Positions 55,701-64,000 of a stretch of 64,000 nt of DNA are shown here, piece by piece; the first letter of the stretch is position 1, and each line of letters opens with the position of its first letter. The stretch spans positions 53,686,636 to 53,750,635 of the forward strand of contig NC_081414.1 in the NCBI RefSeq assembly GCF_030272615.1, written 5' to 3'. The position numbers and the translations under genes were made by a program. A model generated the notes under the pieces. It saw only the letters and a program-made list of their open reading frames with translations. It did no database searches and was not told the DNA's origin. Source of the stretch: Cryptomeria japonica. Taxonomy: Eukaryota > Streptophyta > Pinopsida > Cupressales > Cupressaceae.

Positions 55701-56139
55701 ACTTTGTACATTTTCTTTATTCATTAAAGACATCAAGAATAAAATAGAAGTGATTGAGAAAGAGATCATTGATCTCTCCCATACATTGACCACTGAGCCA
55801 AATTCTATTTAGAATTTCTATACCAAGTTACAAAAGCTCATGGCTCAACAATTAGAACTTAGGAATGAAGAGCACAAAATAAGGATGGGCATTAGGACTC
55901 TTCAAATCTTATTCATTCCACACTTGTCCTTTGTCCAAGAACAGATCAATAAGGCTACCTCTTTATCCACTCAGCTAGAGGGAAGTACTTTAGATGGACT
56001 AATTTCAATGTTAGCCGACATTACAACTCAAAATTCACTCATGGATAGTGTCAAGGATGCCCTCTCTGCCGCTCTCACCAATGCAAGGACAAAGTATAAA
56101 TCCATTTTTGACCAGTTGCCTCCACCGAATGGTAACTAA
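52763..56139 (+). pseudogene. element E ORF2
   Basis: ATG at 52763 (MAPKIQKPVVVEN) to stop at 56139, about 1,125 codons with one net frameshift between 53584 and 53640 and several stops. N-terminal: WIKFVLSRVHVDFMWLEEQP, FKITKEIIHLITDYP, ELIMLTGVESD, NTLKFGSLLVCMFFYF. Middle: KMHNRYRIPPKLVEKYKDDI with CF, VNAVEPRTQSLPPMGYEIDF, a Lys-rich stretch, LPKELYLHIDNRWKYAMDLG. C-terminal: Thr/Glu/Gln-rich linker (54950-55230), KKMKKHSFKLDLSKP, then coiled coil (55840-56139 open). Same order of motifs as A, B and D with low overall identity. The C-terminal 55-residue segment and the N-terminal motifs are conserved most; the linker varies. Confidence 0.78.
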
Positions 56140-56498
56140 GTTTTGATGTTTGTCGAAAAAGGGGAGTGTAGCATCAAAGTATCAAAGGGGGAGTGTAGTA
56201 TACAGGGGGAGTATACCGAGCAGAATAGAGTATCCAAATGCATAGTTGAATTTGACAAGGGAGCAGTAAACACTGAGCAGTGATCAAAGAGAAAAGAACA
56301 AGTGCAGTAAACATAGAACATTGATCACCAAGCATGCAAAATTAGAATTATGTACATTATATTGATAAGGGGAGTATATCTAAGTATTCTATTTCATTCA
56401 CAAATGTATATACTGTCAGTTTAATCAAATTTTGTAAGGATATAAATTTTTGAGTTATGACTTTGAAAGAAGTTTTGTCAAACATCTCAACTAATGTC

Positions 56499-56510
56499 AA
56501 AAGGGGAGAT
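56499..56510 (+). other. element E polypurine tract
   Basis: AAAAGGGGAGAT directly before the 3' LTR TGTTACTACTT. Confidence 0.85.
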
Positions 56511-57683
56511 TGTTACTACTTACTAAGTTGCCATTAGTTTTATATCCAAAGTCATTCTATATACTCTAGTATGTTATTACTACCGAAACATTCAGTCGGT
56601 AAGCACAGAGCAGTCGGTTATAGAAGAAAGTAGTCACGGAGCTTAGTATACACTGAGTTGTCTATTGAGTAACACTCTATGTCTACTGAGCAGCAAAAAT
56701 GATATACCGAGTGAGCACACACTGAGTGAAATGTGTTACCAGATTCATTTAACCTAGACACATATGGTAAACGTGTTACAAGATCAAGGAACAAGGAATC
56801 ATTATCACTTAGGAAATTTCACCTTAAAGATTTTGTATGATCTTGAGGTCATCTATCCAATGAAATATTTTGTATGGTTATTCATTTGATGAATCATGTT
56901 TGTAAGATCGAAGCATGAACAAATCACCAACACAAGAGATCTATTTATACAACATTAATTGAGGATAAAAAATATAGAGAAGGTGTATGAAGCAAGACAT
57001 GTGAAATAGATAAGGAAGCCCTAAGTATTGTGACTATTAGAGACGTAGAGGTCACCGAGAAGGATTTTAGAGAACAGTCAAGAACAAAGTAAACAGAAGG
57101 GTTTACCGAGTTAATCTATGGATTACCGAGGTATGCTATAAGCAAGGTAATCTCATTTTGAGCACATAGAATCTGCTATAACATTCTAGATGTGAAGTTG
57201 TAGATATTTTGTAAAGATTTTATTGTAATATTTTGAGTTGTAAGAGAAACCTTTAACAGGGCAAAAGATTCTAACAAAGTCTATAAATTGTAAAGCCTTT
57301 AACCAGGTGCATCATTTAGAATAAGTGTTGTTAAATCCTTTAGCAAGGTAGATCTAACGATCTTGATACTCCTAACAGGGTAAGCTATCAGAAATAGCTA
57401 AACATGTAGCTCTAATCGAGCAACCTTTATTATTGCAGTAGTGAAGTTGTGGGTGCCATCCCCACTGCAATTGTTCTCTCTAACCAAGAGTTTCTGCATA
57501 ACCAAACTATATGTGTCATGGAGTGAATCATGTATGATTGTTATTTATTTGTTTTAGCATTATATTATGTTACAACAATTTTTGGTTTATGCTTAACAGT
57601 AAAGTTATTCTTCAAGAAAGGATTTGAAGTACTGATTCACCCCTCCCCTCTCAGTAAATTAGCTTTCCATATTGGGCCTAACA
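56511..57683 (+). mobile_element. element E 3' LTR
   Basis: 1,173 bp, ends TTGGGCCTAACA, followed by CTTTG. Confidence 0.92.
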
Positions 57684-57688
57684 CTTTG
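57684..57688 (+). repeat. element E target site duplication, right (CTTTG)
   Basis: Pairs with 41972-41976. Confidence 0.92.
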
Positions 57689-57739
57689 TATTAGTTTATC
57701 TTTTCTTCTTTAAGTCAACGCGACAATCTTCATTGTCTC

Positions 57740-57753
57740 AAAAAAGAAAAAAA
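57740..57753 (+). other. gypsy polypurine tract
   Basis: AAAAAAGAAAAAAA directly before TGTAGGCACC. Identifies the following sequence as the 3' LTR of the plus-strand gypsy element. Confidence 0.75.
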
Positions 57754-57777
57754 TGTAGGCACCTAAAATTGTCCTGT

Positions 57778-58015
57778 CTAATTAAATAAATATTTAATTT
57801 ATTTAATTATTTTATCTTAAGTCCTCTTTTAATTAAATAAATCTTTATTTATTTAATTAATTTTTTAATCCTCTTCTAAGTCTTTTCTCATTTAAATAAA
57901 TACTTTTATTTATTTAAATTATCCTTTTCCTAAATTAAATAAACACTTTTATTTATTTAATTGATCCCACTTCCTCTATTAATTGAATAAATAATTTATT
58001 ATTTAATTAATTCAT
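57778..58015 (+). repeat. five AT-rich inverted repeats in the gypsy LTR
   Basis: Five successive imperfect palindromes of the type TTAATTAAATAAAT...ATTTATTTAATTAA, each about 35 bp and spaced roughly 45 bp, separated by CT-rich words such as CTTTTCCT or TCCTCTTCTAAG. Each could form a stem-loop. Confidence 0.8.
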
Positions 58016-58172
58016 TATCCTTTTATACCTATGACACATGTCATTCATCTCTTAATTCTTCTCTTACCTACCCCCTTTATCATTTTATTATTTCTTCTAC
58101 CTACCCTTTAATTCTATCCAACCATTTATCTTTACACCTCTTAATTCTATCCTTCCATTTATTACAGTGTTC

Positions 58173-58184
58173 TCTATATAAGAG
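58173..58184 (+). promoter_or_regulatory. TATA element of the gypsy LTR
   Basis: CTATATAAGAGG; no other site in the LTR fits as well. Orientation is outward towards 58538 and beyond. Confidence 0.6.
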
Positions 58185-58562
58185 GATGCCCTCTTCCTTT
58201 CCAACCATAATCAATCACCTAATGACATAATTGATCTTATGTAATCAAGCCTTCTTGCAATCAAGCTATCAACCACATTTTTGTTCTTTATTGAGCTCTT
58301 GTGCACAAATAAAATCTGAGAGTAAATATATCAAACAAGATAAATGGAGATAGGAAGAAATGGAGATTGAAACCGAAATTGACATGTGAGAGGTATACTT
58401 TACTTTATTTTATGGATTTGCATGATCTAATTTATCTTCATTTGTGTATGGTGGATCCTTTTCATTGTTAGGCTAAGGTTTTCTAGTTGGATCTTTGTTA
58501 GTATTTCAATATTGTTGTTTTCATCATCCATTTTCACAGTATAGATCGAGTATAGGTATTTC

Positions 58563-60057
58563 AAAAGACTTGTTGGCTCATTAAGAGTCTCTGCAAAAGC
58601 CACTCCAAAGGAGTTTCAGGCTCATCCAGTTCCCCAGAGAAGCCAAAAGAAGCAAAGAAAGGGGCAATAATACTTGAGTTCAAGGAAGAAGAAGAACCTG
58701 AGCAATACTGGATACATCTCTGGAAGCCTACGACTAGGAAATCTTAGAAACTACTTTTTGCAAAGAACCTATTTGAATCAATTGCACAAGGAAAAATCCC
58801 AAATGAGGTAGACAATATTTTTTTTAAGGTCAATGATGTAGATAAAAGTTTTATAATTAAAGCTTTTCTATTAGATTTTGTTAAATTAGAATCAGGTACA
58901 AAAAAGTTTGAGAATGATATTCCTGTTGAATTATATGAATAATTGATTAGAATAGGACAAATTTATAGAGAGGAAGAACTAATTGTTAAGGATAAGGTTT
59001 TTGAGTTTGTCGCTTCCACCCTTTCTAAAGAAGATAAGGCCAATCTCATAGAATCTTGTAAGATTGAACTAAGGACCAAGAGAGGTCTAGGAAATCATAG
59101 AAATAGTAATGTCTATTGCAAAGAATCATGGTATGTTACCCTTTGTCGACTTTGATACTCCTCCCAGTGAGTTTGAGAATGTGGATCTAATAATTTAGTT
59201 GATGATGTATCTATTATGGATAATCTCATGGATGTCCCCAAAATGTTTGTTGATACTTCGGTGAATCTTGAATCCGAAAAAGGAAAAGAAATTGAAGATT
59301 CTAGGGACAAAGTTCAAGAAGAACAAATGACGGCTAAGACTGAAAGGAATGAACTTGAGCCCAAGACTTCATCGGAAGAAAAGATAGATAATTTGGTTGA
59401 AGGAATCAAATGTGAATGTATTTGAAACAATAACTATGATTGGTATCATCTCTGCTACTACTGAGGATTTCTGGAAAAGATTGTTTATTGCACCATTGAT
59501 CATTCAACCCATCACTTCATGTTTTGATGCCTAAGTGTCAATTAGATCCGGATGCCCCCAGTGCTGACAAATGCAAAATGTTAATCAACTCATTGAAATA
59601 TCATATAGAAAAATTGAAGGCAAAATATGAGAAAGATAGAGAAGAGGACCAAGAGAAGCTATTCCAAGAACTCAAGGGTAAATGTGAGTCTTCACACCAT
59701 CAACTCACACAACTCATCTCTCAATGTCAATCATACTTGTCAAATGATGATATAATTTTCTCATATAGTCTTCAGTGGCCAGATGCCACAAAGAGCATTA
59801 AAGATGAAATGCATATCATTAAGGGAAAGATCTGATAGGCCTATGAAAAGGACAAGTTATTTTAGGACTAATCTAGTTCTGAAAGATCATCAATTGAAGA
59901 TCTCCATAGGAAATACATTGAGCTACAATAGAAATAGGATGATATCATTCTTCCCTTAGGTCAATTGCAGGATCTGAGCAGTGAGAGCATATCAATTATG
60001 AACTGATCCCTTTCTAGAGATATACAATTCACACATTTTGCACCTAGTTCTATTTAA
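58563..60057 (+). pseudogene. element F ORF2-like protein, C-terminal half
   Basis: Reads SGSSSSPEKPKEAKKGAI, then YWIHLWKPTTRKS, DIPVELYE, IYREEELIVKDKVFEFVAST with LSKEDKANLIESC. This is the counterpart of the LYxHID / REKVF segment in ORF2 of D and E. After one frameshift (59425-59524), an acidic coiled region, MMPKCQLDPDAPSADKCKML, LKYHIEKLKAKYEKDREEDQ and stops to 60057. Left part of the element is absent: gypsy LTR sequence ends at 58538, so the gypsy element probably inserted into F, whose other half would lie beyond the lost gypsy 5' end. Homology to D/E rests on pattern and position. Confidence 0.55.
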
Positions 60058-60435
60058 GAAGCATAACATATGCATGCATCCTTGTAGGTATAGATCGAGT
60101 TTTTGACATAGGCTATCTCATATTAGGATAGACACAAGGACTCTTGGACCACACATGTTCAAAAGCTCAAGCAATTCCCTGATTCACATTGGTTGTCTCT
60201 CTTAGGGGGATTTTTGGTTATGTTTATGCACAATTTTTAGTTTTTGGCCCTTTGTGATTGTTGTGTTTTTGGCCCTTTGTCATTGCTTTCAAAGGGGGAG
60301 CGGTGTCATTTTTATTATGTCTATTATGCAAAACTTTTAGACAGTTAGTTAGTTGTTATTTTAGTTGTTTTTCTAAGCTCTGAGAAAACTTATACTGTAT
60401 TACTTTATGTTGCCATCAATGACAAATGGAGAGAT
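60058..60435 (+). other. element F 3' leader
   Basis: Non-coding; includes GGGGGA runs near 60204 and 60294 and a final ATCAATGACAAATGGAGAGATT, a decayed polypurine tract before the LTR. Confidence 0.55.
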
Positions 60436-61322
60436 TTTTGGCCTATTGTCATTGATGTCATTGATGCGATTTAGTCTGACATGTATGTTTTTGGTTTGGT
60501 AGTTTGCTTCAGTATACACTATTTCTTTATTATGCAATGTATGTATGCTTACTTCATGCAGTATTGAGGCCTGATATCTACCTTACCGGAAGGTATTTTG
60601 GGTTTGGTCTCATCTGGATGTGATGAAGGGATAATCTACAAGGGATTTTTGGATCCAATCCTATTAAGATATATTGGAGACGTGTTTTGCAAAGTACTCT
60701 TGGATCAAGATTGAAGCCGACATATTATGAAGATATTTTTGCTATTGTGTGTGGATATTTCAGTCTCACCCCTTTGTGGTTGATTCGAGTGATCAGAATA
60801 TTTGGTGTGGATATATATAGCCATCAGTTTTGCAAGTTAGAGACATGGTTGATGAAAAACAACTATTCTATACATATTATAAATGCAAAAGTTTTGTGGA
60901 TGTGAATATTGTTATGCAATGCATGTACAGTGGATGTATAAAGAAATTTGTACACTTTAACGAAATTGTAATCCATGCATATGTCAAATGCAACTCTAAT
61001 AGTTCTATTTTATTTTATCATTTGGAAATGAGCCCTTTTGTATTTGGGTAGTGAGCCCTCCAAACAGTGAGCCCCCATCGGCAATGAGCCACCCCTTTTG
61101 TTTTATGTAACTGATTACATATTACATCATTCTTGAGAGATCACTCTCTCTGTGGCTTTAACCATATTGGGCTTTCCACATACAAATTCGGTGTTATGTA
61201 TTTTATGTTAATTTCCTTTACTGCATTTAAATTATGTTATGTGAGTGGCTAGCTAGAAGTTTTAATAAGTTCAATGGAATACTAATTCACCCCTCCCCTA
61301 TGAGTATTTCGGGTATTCAACA
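60436..61322 (+). mobile_element. element F 3' LTR
   Basis: 887 bp, starts TTTTGGCC (decayed TGTTGGCC), ends GGTATTCAACA with TTCACCCCTCCCCTATGAG before it, the tract seen in the other LTRs. Frames at 60687-61051 inside it are not genes. Confidence 0.65.
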
Positions 61323-62940
61323 ATAATATCTACTACTACACAAACAACCTTTGCAATATTAACATCTATTTGTATCATTACTTCAACATAAAAAGGATGT
61401 TTTCTCATCTGATATATAGGTAATTCATAAAAGAAAAAACTAAATTGGTCTTTTGAACAATCAACAAAAATGAACATGTTTTTAAATTGAAAAATAGAAA
61501 ATTAAAGAAAATCCAAAATAAATAATGTAATATCTTCAATTTTTAAAAGTGACAATTAATTATATTAATTCTTATTATGTTGTCCAAAATAAATATTATT
61601 TAAAATGATGACTTATTATTAAAAAAGAGGGTAAAATAATTATCAAAAGTCACTTTAGCTATCTCCACAGGAAAAATTGGAGGCTAAGAGATGATTGGAT
61701 AACCAAGGGAGACTTTACTTAGTCATGTATTCAGCCTTGGCAAACTTATAAGGTGTAAACTTTATAATATACCATTATAAGTCACTTTTTCTAAAATTAA
61801 AAATATTTTATAAAGTGACTTTATAAGGAGGGTGATCTAATGCCAATATTATATTATAAAGTTACTTTTACATTGAGTAGTAATAATACATTAAAGTGAC
61901 TTTTTAAAAGGGGATTGATAAAAGATAATGATGAATTATAAGTTTCCCCCCTTGAGCACCCCTCCCTAGACATAAATGAGAAATTTTCATAATGACCCAA
62001 CTTATGATAATGAAACCCTCAAGCTGAGCACCCATTTGGAGGAGGAATATTCTTTTGGAATCATCAAAGTTTGGAGCCCTAACTTGGGCCTAGGAATTTG
62101 GGAAGAAAAGAGACTTCACAGGAAGATTTTTGGCATTGTTGTTATTCATTTTTTGGAGCTCCCAGCTAATTTTCAGATCTATTTTCTAGGTCATTGAGGA
62201 CCAATTTCAGTAGATTTCAGGGTTTAATTAGCAACAGGTTGCATTTAGAGTGAATTGGAGAAGGTTTGGTGGTCAAACATATCAAAACTTTCATCATTTA
62301 TGCTAGCCGTACCTTCTTCAGGTAAATTGTACCTTTCCCATTTAGCCATTGATTCTCATTGTTGGTGATAAGGAATAATATTGCAGAAGCTATTTAGGAG
62401 AAATAAGGTCAATCATGATATGAATATTCAATAAATTAGGGAAATTCTTCATTCCTGGAAGGGTTCACCTGGCAAGAATTTAGAATTCCATCTGGGTCTA
62501 CTTAGTACTCCTCAAATTGTTTTTGGTAATTCATTCTAGAGTCAATAAAGTCATTTGGTTTTTATTCCACACTCAACAAACTATTGATCAACATATATCA
62601 AGTTCAGTGAAATAAGGAGGCTCAACCAAGCAAGCTCAAGACTCTTGGTATGTGAATTTGCACCTTGAGGAAAATAAATTGTCATTCTTGCCAAATTAAT
62701 ATTGCTTTAATAAAAATCAGAGTTTTGATTTTTTATTTTAGAATGAGTTTAGTCTTCTATTTGTATTGTATCTACTGTGCAACATTCTAAAAGACAATAA
62801 CACACAAGTTATCCTCAAAATCTCTTCAAAACCAAAATTCCAACCATTGGTCAAAGAAATCCGACTCAGAAAAACATATTAGATTGTTCCAATCAGCATT
62901 CGACATCTTTCAAATAACTAAAGAAAATTCAAAACTAGAT
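61323..62940. other. AT-rich sequence, no gene recognised
   Basis: Contains a local cluster of AAAGTGACTTTATAA / AAGTCACTTT words on both strands (61650-61910), about seven times. A 73-codon frame at 61976-62197 has no recognisable motif and no supporting context. No LTR end or terminal inverted repeat was found. Confidence 0.5.
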
Positions 62941-63900
62941 TGGTCTTTCAAACATCCTCTATCATCAAAGTGAGTATGTTCATTTCAAATAGATGCATCC
63001 ATCCACCAACTAAATCATCATTTCAAATATAATATTTTATATGCATGTAAATGAACTCTAGTATTATTAGTACTTGTCATAATTTGAAATATAATATTTA
63101 AATTAAATATAAATGAAATTTAATAATATTAGTACTTTGCCTAATGAAAACTTAGTTCTTTTTACTATTTATGACCATAACTACCAATACAATAGGTGTT
63201 GTTTCATATATGTAAAGAGTCAACCATCCATAATTTAATCGCCCTCCAATTTGTACACTATAACACTATTAATTAATAAAAGCACAAAAATTACAATGGT
63301 CTTTCAAACATCCACTATCATCAAATTGGATATTTTCATTTCAAAGATATGCATCTATCCACCAAAAACTAAGCTTTGAGTTTTTGCCATTGATGCTTCC
63401 AGCATGCTAATAAATAGCCCAATAAACTCTTAAGCTAAAGAAGAAGTAAGGTCTCATGCAATATAATGGTTACCATACAATAGTGGGTGCTTCTCAAAAA
63501 ATAAAATAAATAGCCTTCATACTATTTCAATTTATATAGAAAAAATCTTAGCCACAACCACCTATTGACCTATGCATTTCTATTTATCTATACTTTCATA
63601 CTTTTCCATTCCATCCTTCTTGTCAGAATTTGCATCATCACTTAAACAAAACAAACACATTTATTCATTGAAAAAAAGATAATTAAAAAAATTCAAAATA
63701 AATTATAAATGAAAAAATATTATTAGTTCTTATCACAATTTGAAAAAAAATAAAATACCATCGTCTTCCAAACATCCACAACAATCTCACTTAATATGTT
63801 AATTTCAAAGATATACATCTATCCACCAACTACAAAGCTTCAAAATTTTCTCACTCATACTTCAACTATTATAACAAACAACTCAATAAAGCCTTAACCT
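62941..63900 (+). repeat. degenerate repeated block, three copies
   Basis: A block starting TGGTCTTTCAAACATCC recurs at 62941, 63297 and 63761 (spacing 356 and 464 bp). Each copy continues with ATCATCAAA-type words and, after about 45 bp, ATGCATCTATCCACCAA. Copies 2 and 3 also share a TCTAAGCTAAAG/ACCTAAAG-type stretch and a CAATAAA stretch. Identity is low, so the duplication is old. Confidence 0.7.
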
Positions 63901-64000
63901 AAAGAATGGAAAAATTAACAAACCTTTTTTAAAAAAAACCCCAAAAAAACAATTGCACTATTTCAATTTACTATACATTTATGCTTTTCCATTTTCTCTT

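Larger units (their letters stand above)
41977..57683 (+). mobile_element. element E: pol-less LTR element with gag and ORF2, split by D
   Basis: LTRs at 41977-43148 and 56511-57683, perfect CTTTG duplication, primer site 43149. Gag-like ORF in two pieces (43211-44198, 51883-52247) around element D, ORF2 52763-56139, polypurine tract 56499-56510. Without D and its duplication the element is about 8.0 kb. No pol motif in any frame. LTRs are similar at about 95% or better by eye. ORF2 and Gag are homologous to A, B and D but clearly diverged, so E is a separate subfamily. Confidence 0.9.
12640..58538 (+). mobile_element. decayed Ty3/gypsy element, split by six insertions
   Basis: Host element for all insertions in the middle of the window. 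Remaining pieces: 12640-13198 and 19819-20470 (integrase), 20470-21776, 28361-29913, 31046-31245, 38250-39016, 41211-41976 and 57689-58538 (polypurine tract and 3' LTR). Together they make about 6.6 kb. Joining the flanks of B, C and E after removing one 5-bp duplication gives continuous sequence. The 5' LTR, gag, protease and reverse transcriptase are missing, probably lost at the 12640 junction. An antisense plant-mobile-domain-like ORF between integrase and 3' LTR recalls the Tat-type gypsy group, some members of which carry an antisense ORF there. Lineage is an inference. Confidence 0.75.
57754..58538 (+). mobile_element. gypsy 3' LTR
   Basis: Starts TGTAGGCACCTAAAATTG and probably ends CATTTTCACA at 58538 (785 bp); the end is a judgement from the CA rule. 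It contains the AT-rich hairpin series at 57778-58015 and a TATA element CTATATAAGAGG at 58173-58184 with a CT-rich stretch downstream, as expected for an LTR promoter. Confidence 0.7.

Noticed and set aside
60687-61051. Overlapping frames of about 70 codons
   Set aside because: They lie inside the LTR of element F.
61976-62197. 73-codon frame as a small gene
   Set aside because: No motif, no neighbour, and such a length is expected by chance in this sequence.
1-64000. tRNA, rRNA, CRISPR arrays and bacterial operon structure
   Set aside because: None seen; the content is plant nuclear repeat DNA and tRNA-like matches are primer sites of LTR elements.

Overview
The window is plant nuclear DNA made almost entirely of old, nested LTR retrotransposons. 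I see no intact host gene, rRNA, tRNA or CRISPR array. Long, stop-ridden elements, large LTRs (0.5-1.2 kb), nesting and low GC fit a repeat-bloated seed plant, most likely a gymnosperm such as a conifer; the species cannot be told from this sequence. | Layout. 1-1391 (minus): gag-protease piece of a copia-type element. 1416-6348: a 1.57 kb block present twice (copy 1 at 1416, copy 2 at 4783) that carries a subtilase fragment; between the copies lie two tandem 0.5 kb units resembling the end of an F-box/kelch gene. 6349-8040: a chimeric reading frame that joins a UDP-apiose/xylose synthase segment to a ribosomal protein eL22 pseudogene. 8041-11460 (minus): two LTRs and a gag-protease element with an unrecognised ORF where pol should be. 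11460-12640: no recognised gene. | 12640-58538: one decayed Ty3/gypsy element (plus strand; integrase, an antisense plant-mobile-domain-like ORF, 3' LTR), about 6.6 kb, cut into pieces by six later insertions: A (13199-19818, minus), B (21777-28355, minus), a solo LTR (29914-31045), a copia element (31246-38249, plus), C (39017-41205, minus) and E (41977-57683, plus). E is itself split by D (44199-51877, plus). B, C, D and E have perfect 5-bp target duplications (AGTAC, TTCCC, TATGT, CTTTG). 58563-61322 holds the 3' half of one more element, F. 61323-64000 is AT-rich, with a degenerate repeated block and no convincing gene. | The most interesting content is the A/B/C/D/E/F group. Where complete, these elements have LTR - tRNA-type primer site - a Gag-like protein (coiled coil plus four or five CCHC zinc knuckles, no recognisable capsid domain) - a second large ORF of about 1,080-1,125 codons (called ORF2 here) - polypurine tract - LTR. 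No protease, integrase, reverse transcriptase or RNase H is seen in any of them. ORF2 is recognisably homologous in A, B, D and E despite strong divergence, with conserved motifs (LSRVH, KYKDDICF, EAVEPR, MGYE). They look like non-autonomous copia-derived elements that exchanged pol for a conserved protein of unknown function; the copia element at 31246-38249 shares primer-site leader and LTR features with them and is a candidate relative of the helper.
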